From Eledone cirrhosa (Eukaryota > Mollusca > Cephalopoda > Octopoda > Eledonidae), in the NCBI GenBank assembly GCA_964016885.1, contig OZ024742.1:6103604-6167603 (forward strand): a DNA stretch of 64,000 nt, in the 5' to 3' direction. The notes under the pieces are model-generated. The model made no database searches, had not been told where the DNA came from, and saw only the letters and a list, made by a program, of their open reading frames with translations. Made by a program: the position numbers and the translations under genes. Below are positions 1-7,838 of the stretch, in pieces. How positions within the stretch are numbered: position 1 is the stretch's first letter; each line of letters opens with the position of its first letter.

Positions 1-336
1 AGTATATACGTTCAACAATCTGGCAGGAAGGTATACGTTGCTGACGATAGCTAATAAGCTTGAAACTAGTACAGAGTTCCTTTGTCAGTGTTGAACAAAC
101 GAGCAACGATGGTTGCTAGATACTACGGCTTAATACGGGATGTTTGTTTACAAACACACCGAGCATTATAATAAATGTTCGGTGAATCCATACGTACATA
201 TATATGTGTACATGTATGTATATATATATACATACTACGGTACGTCTGTATACATATATGTATGTACGTGTACATACTTATATTTAAGTAACAGCCGTAC
301 TAAGAGTGGGAAATGAAATTTCGTTTCATTTTTTCC

Positions 337-339
<3 letters not shown>
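1..339. other. Gene-free AT-rich spacer
   Basis: No ORF or recognisable element is seen. Positions 185-290 are rich in alternating TATG/TACA steps with short self-complementary stretches. At 311-331 there is a small perfect hairpin (arms aaatgaaa and tttcattt, 5-nt loop). Its meaning is unknown. Confidence 0.5.

Positions 340-371
<32 letters not shown>
340..371. repeat. (AT)n microsatellite
   Basis: About 15 uninterrupted AT dinucleotides. It separates unidentified spacer from the equally unidentified stretch 372-571, in which I see no gene. Confidence 0.9.
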
Positions 372-374
<3 letters not shown>

Positions 375-571
375 GCGCTGGAAGCTTTTCTGAATTTGGG
401 AGCGGGGGGAAAATTTGGTCAATTTAGTTGTAGTGATTAGTTTAGCTGTTTGCACTCTAAAATGGTCAGAAAACTTCGATATGTGATAAACATAACATGT
501 ACATAAATTGTATCACATATCCAAATAGATGTGTTTTGGTTGTTTGGGGTGAAGCTAACAAAACACACACT

Positions 572-791
572 ACTACACGGAACTCTCTTCCAATCCCCCT
601 CTCTATATCTACTACATGAAACTCTCTTCTAATCCCCCTCTCTATATCTACTACACAGAACTCTCTTCTAATAACCCTCTCTATATAAATTATTACCAAA
701 CTCTCCCCCTCTCTATATCTACTACATGAAACTTTCTTCCAATACCCCTCTCTATATCAATTACCACAAAACCCTCACGCTCTCTATATCT
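572..791. repeat. 39-bp minisatellite, about 6 units
   Basis: Six tandem units of 39, 39, 39, 32, 39 and 32 bp. They start at 572, 611, 650, 689, 721 and 760 and end in 'ctctctatatc'. The units begin with 'actacaYgga/gaa'-like or 'attacca'-like sequence followed by a pyrimidine-rich half. The open frame on the minus strand here is only read-through of the repeat (39 is divisible by 3), so I do not call a gene. Confidence 0.85.
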
Positions 792-885
792 GTATCTATC
801 TCTTTCATGTGTCTCTCTCATACTACGTTGAGTGCTCCAATCTGCATACTGAGGTGTCGGTAAACAACCAACATATACTCAAAAT

Positions 886-887
<2 letters not shown>

Positions 888-938
<51 letters not shown>
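888..938. repeat. (AT)n microsatellite
   Basis: Twenty-five uninterrupted AT dinucleotides. Positions 792-887 just before it are pyrimidine-rich spacer without a recognisable feature. Confidence 0.95.
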
Positions 939-939
<1 letters not shown>

Positions 940-1008
940 GTATGTATCTTCTCTACCAGATACTTTGTTTTAATCTCATTCATTCCCAGCCCCACACTCA
1001 TCGACCTG

Positions 1009-1233
1009 ATGTTAGCTGGACATGCTCACCGACATCTGTTGACACTGCACTCAGTGCTCCTGTGGGAGCCTCTGCATGGACACACTGGAAGAGGAAGACC
1101 GATGTTAACATATGTTGATGGCCTAAGGACAGACGCTGCTCTGTTGGAGACGCAGGACATGGCAGCGATAATGAGGTACAGAGACCGCTAGAAAGAACTC
1201 ATCCATGGATCTCGGGAATTCTACCCGCCCTAA
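1009..1233 (+). pseudogene. C-terminal tail of an RTE-like endonuclease/reverse transcriptase
   Basis: The frame starting at 1009 reads LAGHAHRH, then LLWEPLHGHTGRGRP, then a TYVDGLRTDAALLE-like segment, and ends near RDR. Tails with a GHxxR, RGRP, TYVDxLxRDxG, DRxxW order are, to my memory, typical of the extreme C-terminus of RTE-like LINE polyproteins in molluscs. The frame meets TAG at 1189-1191 where a Trp codon (TGG) would be expected, then continues KELIHGSREFYPP to a TAA at 1231-1233. Everything upstream (endonuclease, RT core) is missing; an (AT)n tract lies 70 bp upstream. This is a dead 5'-truncated copy. The family assignment rests on short motifs only. Confidence 0.5.
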
Positions 1234-1258
1234 AGATATATATATATATATATATATA

Positions 1259-1316
1259 CAAGGGCGGTGCCCCAGCATGGCCTCAGCCGGATGGCTGAAA
1301 CAGGTAAAAGAGTAAT
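1259..1316 (+). mobile_element. SINE 3' tail fragment
   Basis: The stretch 'agggcggtgccccagcatgg' followed by a cagcc..gctgaaacaggtaaaag segment resembles the tail common in cephalopod SINE copies as I remember them. The tRNA-like head is absent; an (AT)n tract (1235-1258) takes its place. It abuts the Penelope-like element directly. Recognition is from memory without a search. Confidence 0.5.
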
Positions 1317-1358
1317 ATGAAAACAGGGAGAAAGAGACGATTATAAGGAAGAAAAAAA
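1315..1358 (+). repeat. Left arm of 44-bp inverted repeat
   Basis: Starts 'atatgaaaacagggagaaag' and matches the reverse complement of 3084-3127 at 42 of 44 positions; the two differences are both transitions. The right arm can be read as RT coding sequence just upstream of the YLDD motif, so the left arm is an inverted stray copy of the truncated 5' end. Confidence 0.85.
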
Positions 1359-1515
1359 AAATTTTCTTTCCTTTTTTGTTTCTCTCTCTCCCTTTTCTGT
1401 GTTAGAAAATGGTTAAAACGAAATGTTTTACTTTGTGTGAAGTGTTAAGGTATTAGTTGATTTATTTATTATTTAACAATGGCATTTATTTATCTATTTA
1501 TATATTTAATTATTG

Positions 1516-1556
1516 TCTATTACCGGTTTCTGCATTTATATGCATTATCAAATGAT
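1516..1556 (-). ncRNA. Degenerate hammerhead ribozyme core of the Penelope-like element
   Basis: Read on the minus strand from 1551: TTGATAA, then a perfect 5-bp hairpin TGCAT-ATAA-ATGCA, then GAAAC, then CGGTA. This is the hammerhead order CUGANGA, stem II, GAAA, palindromic ACCGGU stem III, NUH. Two core bases differ from consensus (C3 to U, G8 to A); G8 takes part in catalysis, so this copy should be inactive. Stem I is poor. Penelope-like elements are known to carry type I hammerheads. Confidence 0.5.
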
Positions 1557-1968
1557 AGTGAAATGTATTAGTGCGGTGTCGCACATGTTAAACAGAAGGT
1601 GCAGAAAGAATAATGCTATATAAACAAGGTTTAAGAAGTGAAAAGAAAAAAAGAAAAAGGAAAAAAAAACGTGCATAATGTGGAACGTAAAAAGTCAATG
1701 TGGAAGAAAAGTTAATGTTATTTACAAGCAAAGTCATTGAAGTTAAGCAGTTCAAAATGTGTTAATATCGCAAGAGTGTTTAGTTTAACCATGGTTCCGT
1801 GAAGGAGGCAAATGGTGGACTGTGGTTTGATATAATTTCCCTTTTTAGAGAGTTAATATGCAGGGGGAAGCAATTCTTGCTGGGTGATATTTAATTTATT
1901 TAAGAAAAAGGATTAGGTAGGGTGTGAGGGAGGTAACTCTTGTAAATATTTGATGGTTTGTTGCAGTT

Positions 1969-2530
1969 TTAGATAGGTCCGAATTTTAGGGCATTGAGTA
2001 CTGGTTGAAATTTATTAATGAAATGTGTTTCCTTATTGGTGCATGGGATGAAATTAGCGTTGTCTATGAATTTGTAAATGGGGAAAATTTTAAAGTTTGG
2101 AAGTTGGTTGAGAGCACAATTGGCGATATGTTCACTAAATGCAATCTTTCTGTATTCCTGTATTTTAATTTGTGATTTATGGACGGTCATACATTGACGG
2201 AGGCTGTTTTTTGTCTGTCCTATGTAGTGCTCTAGACAACCTGAACAAGTCAAAACATAAATAAGGTTTTCAGATGCACATGTAAAGTTGTGTTTAACTG
2301 TGAAATGTTGTCCTTGTTTAAAATGGAATGTTGAACCTTCTGTTAAATTTATGCATATGCCACAGTTGGGCCTTCCGCATTTTGTTACTGTAGGGTTTAT
2401 TGTGAGGGTTTGTTGGATTTTGGGTTGTGTGAGGATGTTTTTTATAGATTTGGGTTGTCTTTTGCTCTTTATGATGTGTGTTTGGAGGATATTGTTCATT
2501 CTTGGGTCTCTTTTTAGTAAAGGAATGTTC
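1969..2530 (-). pseudogene. GIY-YIG endonuclease domain of a Penelope-like element
   Basis: The open frame from 2499 to 1969 encodes 176 residues; the same frame can be read back to about 2530 (IPLLKRDPRMNNIL). A Cys-rich linker (CGRPNCGIC) is followed by the GIY-YIG core LIYVLTCSGCLEHYIGQTK, then an LRQCMTVHKSQI helix in which the second basic position is Cys where an Arg is common, and a conserved EHIANC segment. In Penelope-like elements this domain nicks target DNA to prime reverse transcription. It follows the RT fragment by a frameshift, so no full-length protein can be made. Confidence 0.8.
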
Positions 2531-3127
2531 TGGAGGGTGGTATCGAATGCGTCATTGCTGAGGGGGTTGTGTGTGGAGATGTATGGTAGAGTTTTTGTTG
2601 CGGTTCACTCCTGGGTTTGGGGTGTCTGAGTTCCTGGATGTCTAGTTTTAGGGCACGTTGGAATCCATTGGTGATTAGGGATGGTGGGTAGTTTCTGCTG
2701 ATAAGTGTGTTTTTTAATTCTTCTAGTCGTATGTAGCATGTGTATTTATCTGAAATTATTGTGCAGATTCTTCTGGCTAGGTTATAAGGAATTACCATTT
2801 TGGCGTATCTAGGGTGGCACGAGTTGAATGGAAGGTATTGTTTGGAGTCTGTGGGTTTGTAGTATATGTCTGTTTCTATTTTGTTGCTTGTTTTCTTGAT
2901 GAGGATGTCGAGGAAAGGGAGTTGTTCATTGTGAATTGTAAGTTAGTGTTGAGCCCATTCAGAAGGGTTTTGAACTCAAACAGTCTATCTATACTTTTAT
3001 GCCAGAGGATGAAGCAGTCGTCCAGATATCTCTTCCAGTTCTTTGCTATGTGCTGGTAGAAGTGGTTGCCGTATTTGTCTTCCTTTTTTTCTTCCTCATA
3101 ATCATCTCTTTCTCCCTGTTTTCATAT
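2514..3127 (-). pseudogene. RT fragment of a Penelope-like element
   Basis: The minus strand from 3127 reads an acidic stretch, then KNWKRYLDDCFILWHKSID, where YLDD is RT motif C with both catalytic aspartates present. Near 2930 the frame shifts; the next frame reads QLPFLDILI, TDIYYKPTDSKQYL, SCHPRYAKMVIPYNLARRIC and LISRNYPPSLI, a series of motifs characteristic of the Penelope-like RT thumb region. It ends at TAA 2514-2516, just after the point where a second shift would join it to the endonuclease frame. Motifs 1 to B, upstream of YLDD, are absent. Confidence 0.8.
3084..3127 (-). repeat. Right arm of 44-bp inverted repeat
   Basis: Reverse-complement partner of 1315-1358. It is in frame with the RT fragment that follows on the minus strand (DDYEEEKKEDKYGNHF then the RT segment), so it is part of the element rather than foreign flank. 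An AT tract begins immediately outside it, as also occurs a short way outside the left arm. Confidence 0.8.
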
Positions 3128-3165
3128 ATATATATATCCTAACTCGTGTGCCGCCTCTCCACATT

Positions 3166-3224
<59 letters not shown>

Positions 3225-3225
3225 G
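3128..3225. repeat. AT and ATT microsatellites
   Basis: (ATT)n at 3167-3192 running into (AT)n at 3192-3224, with a short unique stretch at 3138-3166 between it and the AT tract at the edge of the Penelope-like element. Confidence 0.9.
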
Positions 3226-3568
3226 TAAGGTGCATTATTGGTTGTGTAAAATGGTCCAATAACTTTGTTAGCAATATTAAGTTCTTCACGCTTTTGTATA
3301 TCTCCAATTCCATTCGAGGGAACAGCTAGATGATGTAAAACGGAGTATAAGTATCAAAATGAAAATCCGAAGGCAAGGTAAAATTCCAATCATTTAATCA
3401 CGACACATGTTTCAATAAGAGATAGATCGATTGTGAAGCCATGATCGATTATCACTGATCTCATCAGGCGAAAATGAATTGTCTTCAAATTCTTGATATG
3501 AGGGAGAAAAATAACGATGTTCTCTCAGAGAATTCATTCCCTCATAACAGCGTTCGAATACATATATA
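3226..3568 (-). mobile_element. Hammerhead-bearing non-autonomous element or Penelope pLTR piece
   Basis: A non-coding segment between two AT tracts that contains a hammerhead fold (3386-3480). Non-coding DNA with a type I hammerhead with very short stem III is typical of Penelope-like terminal repeats and of animal 'retrozymes', which use Penelope-type machinery. Only one copy is present, so it is not a tandem retrozyme array. The end at 3546-3562 (attcgaacgctgtt in minus sense) recurs on the plus strand at 4471-4486, so the same end sequence occurs twice nearby. Exact borders are not defined. Confidence 0.55.
3386..3480 (-). ncRNA. Type I hammerhead ribozyme
   Basis: All core elements are intact in minus-strand order: CTGATGA (complement of 3461-3467), stem II, GAAAC (3409-3413), loop ATGT, GTC cleavage triplet (3402-3404). 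Stem III is the minimal 2 bp (AC with GT). Stem II pairs GATCAGTGATA with TATCTCTTATT (two mismatches, one wobble) and extends through ATCGAT/ATCGAT around a 12-nt loop. Stem I pairs ATTCATTTTCGC with GTGATTAAATGATT: four pairs next to the core (one G-U), a TT bulge, then six more pairs. The G-U at the base of stem II is slightly unfavourable. I assigned this by hand folding; no covariance model was run. Confidence 0.75.
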
Positions 3569-3654
3569 TATATATATATATAGGTAAGTTATTCCGAGTT
3601 GAATCGGAGGTAACCACAGTAAGTAAGGTACTCAATACATAGCAGAGTATAAAA

Positions 3655-3707
3655 GAGATTCCTGATGATTTTTAAAGAATGAAACAATTCTAGTCCTGTA
3701 GAATCTC
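3655..3707 (+). ncRNA. Hammerhead ribozyme upstream of SINE
   Basis: Stem I is a perfect 7-bp GAGATTC (3655-3661) with GAATCTC (3701-3707), and sits directly against the core on both sides. The core reads CTGATGA (3662-3668), a short weak stem II (3669-3680), GAAAC (3681-3685), stem III ACA/TGT with a 10-nt loop, and cleavage triplet GTA (3698-3700). Stem II is the weak point: only UUU/GAA-type pairs with a U-U mismatch at its base, so activity may be low. A tRNA-derived SINE body follows within 35 bp. Confidence reflects the exact abutment of stem I. Confidence 0.65.
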
Positions 3708-3850
3708 ATCTATATTATAGTTACGTCCCTATACGGACTGAGTTCAAATCCCACCAAGGTTAACTTTGCCTTTCATCCTTACGGGGTCGATAAAATAAAG
3801 TACCAGTAATACACTGGGATAATTGCTGGCCTTGTGCCAAAAGTAGAAAC

Positions 3851-3851
<1 letters not shown>
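3708..3851 (+). mobile_element. tRNA-Lys-type SINE, head replaced
   Basis: A B box agttcaaatccc lies at 3741-3752. It is followed by caccaaggttaactttgcc, cctttcatcc, ggggtcgataaaataaagta and ctggccttgtgcc blocks in the order I know from cephalopod tRNA-Lys SINEs. The usual head with the A box is not present; a hammerhead sequence occupies that position. A weak A-box-like string (tagtcctgtag, 3691-3701, 10 of 11 to TRGYNNANNNG) lies 50 bp upstream of the B box, inside the hammerhead. The element ends at an (AT)n tract. Confidence 0.7.

Positions 3852-3852
<1 letters not shown>

Positions 3853-3889
<37 letters not shown>
3853..3889. repeat. (AT)n microsatellite
   Basis: Uninterrupted AT tract at the 3' end of the SINE. 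A similar shorter tract lies at 3562-3584, before the plus-strand hammerhead unit. Confidence 0.9.
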
Positions 3890-3892
<3 letters not shown>

Positions 3893-3895
<3 letters not shown>

Positions 3896-3928
3896 GAGAA
3901 GAAAGAAGAATACTGCGTGGTTGCACAT
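3893..3928 (+). repeat. 36-bp direct repeat, copy 1
   Basis: Starts 'catgagaagaaagaagaata' and is identical over 36 bp to 4423-4458. Both copies follow an AT-rich tract ending in 'tatataaaa'. The 530-bp spacing suggests terminal repeats of an unidentified element or two insertions of the same sequence. Confidence 0.85.
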
Positions 3929-4422
3929 AGGTTACATATGATAAAAATAGTCCTTCGTCAGTGATTTTCCAACCATCAATGGTATTTCATCGCATTAAAA
4001 ATCAGATACCTCAGGTTGGTGCGAGCAATAACTAAAAAAAGTTATTGGGACCAGTAATTCGCGTAAAGCGGGGTGGGGGGGGGGGGGTAAACAACATAGA
4101 AGGATAAAAGCAAACCGAAGATAGGAAAATAAACAAGCAACGTGGTTGTCCGGTCAGCATAATCTGAGTGGATTTCATGAGCGAGAGAGGTACAGACCGT
4201 CCGACGAGAGTGAGATGTAAGCAAGAAGAGACCCACTGTAAGCCAAACGGGAGGAAATGAGAAGGGAGAAACAGAGAGTGAGTGAGTGGAAGTGCGAGGA
4301 AGAGGTCAGTCGAGAGAAAGTGTAACTGACAGAGGGGGCGAAAGAAGGTGAGAGAAACAGAGAATGGGGAAGCAGTAAGAGAGAAACAGACAAACGCAGC
4401 CGAGGTAAATATATATAAAAAG
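3929..4422. other. Spacer between direct repeats; G-tract and purine-rich run
   Basis: No gene is seen. It holds a G-rich run at 4068-4087 (four Gs, T, then about fourteen Gs) and a purine-rich GA stretch at about 4236-4400. ORFs here are products of the low-complexity composition. Confidence 0.6.
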
Positions 4423-4458
4423 CATGAGAAGAAAGAAGAATACTGCGTGGTTGCACAT
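4423..4458 (+). repeat. 36-bp direct repeat, copy 2
   Basis: Identical to 3893-3928. It is followed closely (4471-4486) by 'gtattcgaacgctgtt', the inverted counterpart of the end of the hammerhead-bearing segment at 3546-3562. Confidence 0.85.
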
Positions 4459-4680
4459 GGATATATGTATGTATTCGAACGCTGTTCTCAGCATTGGTTT
4501 ATCAGTTCCATAACATTCTGTCTTCTGGAATCTTCCATCCAAACCAAACTTCTGAAGCAATTAGAGTTAACTAAATCTTATTTTTACACCAACACTGCAT
4601 GACATGGAAAAATGTGACTAACAACAACGCAATATTAGTATACACACACGTACATACGTGTATGCATAAACGCACATCTA
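4459..4680. other. Unidentified spacer
   Basis: Apart from the 16-bp sequence shared in inverted form with 3546-3562, nothing is recognised. Confidence 0.4.
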
Positions 4681-4752
4681 TATGTCTCTCTATCTCTCTG
4701 CCTCTCTATCTATCTACCTATGTTTGTATCTATCTCTAACTCTCTCTCTCTT

Positions 4753-4801
<49 letters not shown>

Positions 4802-4885
4802 ATATATATAAATATGTATGTGGATATATATGCACATAGGTATAGTCGCATACATGCATAGGCAAGCATATAAACAAACACACGA

Positions 4886-4938
<53 letters not shown>

Positions 4939-4940
4939 AA
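4681..4940. repeat. CT, TATC, CA and TA microsatellites
   Basis: (TC)n with interruptions at 4684-4790, TATC repeats at about 4788-4806, (CA)n at 4886-4928 and a short (TA)n tail. The Cys/Val-rich minus-strand ORFs here are read-through of the CA tract. Confidence 0.9.
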
Positions 4941-5447
4941 CTCCATCTAAGTTTGCAGTGGAATGAACCTTGAGGATATACCCCAAATGTTTTTGGAAAA
5001 AACACCATAGGTATCTGATGGTGGAATGTGTGGAGCATGCTTCAATGCCACACTTCCACACTTCACGCTGACTATTCACCATATTTGGTATCGTTGCTTC
5101 TAGCTGTAGAAAATAATGATGAATTGCTAATTGTAACATATATACCGCAGCATGGAAACTATGAAGTTCTCATATACTTCGATAATGAGAACTTGGGGTC
5201 TTCTACACAAGTTTCAGTCAACGTGAAGACTAATTATACATACACATACACACATGCATACTCACCGTACCCTACCGCCCATATATATATATGAACAGTT
5301 TCAGGACCCTGACGGCTGAGCTCCGACCTATTCGACAGCTATATATATATATATAGTAAAAAATTGAACGGGAACAAAACAGAGAGGCAGTACGAACAAA
5401 GGTTTATTAGTTTCACGCTCATGAGAGTGGGGTGGTGGTGGGGAACG
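4941..5447. other. Unidentified repeat-like spacer
   Basis: No recognisable gene. Short AT tracts lie at 5280-5293 and 5341-5355. Positions 5356-5447 are joined abruptly to the LINE fragment at 5448 and are unrelated to RT coding sequence, so they probably belong to a different element or mark a deletion. Confidence 0.4.
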
Positions 5448-6968
5448 ACATGTGATAGGTCTATAGTTGGTAACATCATTACCCTTGATTCGGTCTTTCA
5501 TTACCAGAACTGTGGTACCTTTTGTCAACCACTGTGGTACCTCACCTGACATCAAGCAGTCATTGAACATGGTTGTCAGTTTCGGGTGGAGGGATGTTAT
5601 AGTTTTAATCCAATACCCCTGCACACCATCTGGGCCTGGTGATTCCCAGTTGGTTAATTTTTTGGCCTGCCCCTTAAGAGTTTCAACTGTGATACTCAAA
5701 TCAGTTTGTTGGTGTGCCTGTTCACTAATCTCCTTTTGTACTGTCTCAATCCACACTGCCTGGTCATTATGTTTAACATCCTGCTCCCATATTCCTCTCC
5801 AGAATGTCTTAGTTTGTTCCGCCTCAGGGATCAAGTCGTTGCCTCTTTTTTTCCCTTCAAGCTGTCCAAACAGCATCTTCTGGTTGTTGTCAAACATGCG
5901 GTTCTGTTTATACTGACTGACTCTGCTCTCGTATCGCTTAATTTTTGCACTCTTTGCTGCAATGCGTTGCTTCAGTTCCTCTATGATAATATTTAGCTTT
6001 TACCTCCTAGTTTTGTACTTTATTTCCAGTCTATTTTTAGCGTCTATGTTTTTTAGTGTCCCATTCAGTAGGGACTCAAGCTTTCCAATATCCTTTCTCA
6101 TTTCCCTGATTTGACCATTCAGTCGTTTATTCCATCAAGGTTCTGATTTTTCTTGTTTGTTGTTTCCTCTCGCTTTTATGCCAAGTAATTTCCTCACCGC
6201 ATTTGCTGTTGCTTTGAGGATATTGTTGCACTGGTGAAGGCTCCTCGCCTCAAGGTATGGGATGACTTTGTTTACCTTAGCTGTTGTTTCTTTTAACTTT
6301 TTCCTGTCTACAAATCTTAGGTTCATAGGTTTCCCACTATCATTGTTCAATCCATCTACCACTAAGTTTAGGATATCAACCAAATCTTGTCCTAGCCCGT
6401 CAGCATTCATCTCCTCAATGGCCGTATCTCTGTTCCAGGTATTATTTATTTCAGCATTCAGATCATTGTCTGCTTCGGATGGTTCCTCCGTTCTCTCAAC
6501 CTCTTCACCTTCATTTCCCACTGGCTCGTTTGCCTGGCATGCTCCACCCTCCATTTCCAACCTAATCTCTCTGCTCAGTTCCTCCAGTTCCAGCTCGCTT
6601 ATCCACCCATTAGTTCTTATTACCCGAGCCTGCCCGGCCAATTTTTGTTCATCTAATTTAAATAGACCAATCTCGTTCAAGATGTTATGCATCCGTTTCC
6701 TATAGCCTTTCTCCTTGGGGTTACCCTTCAGGTAACATTGCATAACAGTTCTATTCAATTCTTTCGTCCAGTTGGTTCTGATCCCTTTCCTTCTTCTTCT
6801 TCTTCTTCTTCTTCTTCTTCTTCTTCTTCTTCTTCTTCTGACACCAGCAGTATTTGGTTGACAGCCAGGTCCCTGCTGCTGAGCCAGGGAGCACCTGCTG
6901 GGTGAGAGTCTGTCACATGACATTCCAGTCTCCACTTCACCGTTATTCGAACAGTTTAGGTTCGACAT
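5448..6968 (-). pseudogene. 5' half of a restriction-like-endonuclease LINE polyprotein
   Basis: One minus-strand frame runs from ATG 6968 to about 5448, broken by TGA at 6135-6137 and TAA at 6000-6002. It opens with a Ser/Gln/Pro-containing leader, a polyarginine run encoded by (CTT)n on the plus strand, then a Myb/SANT-like block (NWTKELNRTVMQCYLKG, RMHNILNEIG, GWISELELEEL). An acidic linker follows, then a basic coiled segment (ELKQRIAAKSAKIKRYESR), FWRGIWE, and the start of the RT (NWESPGPDGVQGYWIK, GTTVLVMKD, NYRPIT). Homology ends at NYRPIT; the catalytic RT motifs, zinc finger and nuclease are gone. Domain order matches the intact ORF at 13299-16949, although sequence identity is modest. 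It is inactive. Confidence 0.8.
6790..6839. repeat. (CTT)n inside LINE ORF
   Basis: About 16 CTT triplets. On the coding (minus) strand they read AGA-type codons, giving a run of about 17 arginines between the leader and the Myb-like domain. Confidence 0.9.
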
Positions 6969-7216
6969 TTAAACACTCTTATCGAGGATTGGTGAATGTA
7001 TGGTTACATAACCACCGGTGATTTTAGTGTGGTACTATCACGCTGTAGACGAACATAAATAAACAAACAAACAAACAAACAGGTAAAAAAAAAAACCCCA
7101 AAAAGAATAAGCATAAGTTTCATTGTAATGTAATGTTTGAATGTCTGACTTAGTTTTTTCCTTTTTCCTTCTCTGTCTGTCTGTTTGTTTTTATTATTAT
7201 TATTATTATTATTATT
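6969..7216. other. Spacer with AAAC and ATT microsatellites
   Basis: It contains any 5' untranslated sequence of the minus-strand LINE fragment, then (AAAC)n at 7058-7080, an A-rich tract, and (ATT)n at 7191-7216. The plus-strand L1/Tx1-like element starts immediately after the ATT tract. No gene. Confidence 0.7.
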
Positions 7217-7431
7217 GAATGCCATGGTTGACGAAGGCTCGGCTCTGTAAGGTATTGTAAATTTTGACCGCTATAACAATTGTAAATTGTTTAAAACTTT
7301 AACCAAACTGTAGACAAAATACTCTCCTCCTCGTGAGAGGGGTCTTTCTGCCCGTTATTTGGCCCTTCGTGGTTAAATAACCGCTTATTGGGGTTTTGTG
7401 CCCAATATTTATTTTAAACCAAAAAAAAAAC

Positions 7432-7806
7432 ATGGCTACGAAAAAGAATTTTCACAAGTCACTCCCACTCATTCTGTCTTCTTCTTCCTCAATCGTCACT
7501 ACAGCAGAGAGAAGATTGTCTCTCTCCCTCCCTTCTCTAAATGTGTCTCTCTCCCTCCCTAAAGAAAAATAGTTTCCAAAATCACGTGCAAAACATGGAA
7601 CATTTCTCCACGACGATGACAACGACGAAAAAGGTGTGCGGTAAATACGAAAACCCATTTCATTCGTCTGACGTCATGAATAATAGCAGTAGCAGCCGTA
7701 ATAACAGCAGCAGCAGCAGCAACAGTGACAAGGAAAACAACAGTAGCAGCCGCAACAGCATCAGCAGCAGCATAAACAACAACAGCATTAGCAGCAACAG
7801 TAACAA

Positions 7807-7838
<32 letters not shown>

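Larger units (their letters stand above)
1315..3127 (-). mobile_element. Penelope-like element, 5'-truncated, frameshifted
   Basis: On the minus strand the order is RT C-terminal half (from the YLDD catalytic motif, 3127 to about 2520), then a linker and GIY-YIG endonuclease (about 2530 to 1969), then about 650 bp of AT-rich 3' sequence. This RT then GIY-YIG order is diagnostic of Penelope-like elements. The copy starts inside the RT, and coding is interrupted by two frameshifts, near 2930 and near 2525. Both ends carry a 44-bp inverted repeat (1315-1358 and 3084-3127, 42 of 44 identical). Inverted or direct terminal repeats (pLTRs) around 5'-truncated copies are a known feature of this class. 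A degenerate hammerhead core lies in the 3' region (1516-1556). Confidence 0.85.

Noticed and set aside
885..1118. 77-residue plus-strand ORF starting in the AT tract
   Set aside because: Its N-terminus is an Ile/Tyr run from (AT)n. The real signal is in another frame (1009-1233).
2288..3059. Plus-strand ORFs over the Penelope-like element
   Set aside because: They are antisense shadows of the RT and GIY-YIG frames on the minus strand.
3226..3720. Tandem retrozyme array
   Set aside because: The two hammerheads are on opposite strands and differ in sequence. No tandem copy of either is present in the window.
3708..3800. Functional tRNA-Lys gene
   Set aside because: Only the B box and the SINE body are present. 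No A box in a proper D arm and no acceptor stem could be formed.
4175..4560. Leu/Ser-rich minus-strand ORFs
   Set aside because: They come from the GA-rich low-complexity run on the plus strand.
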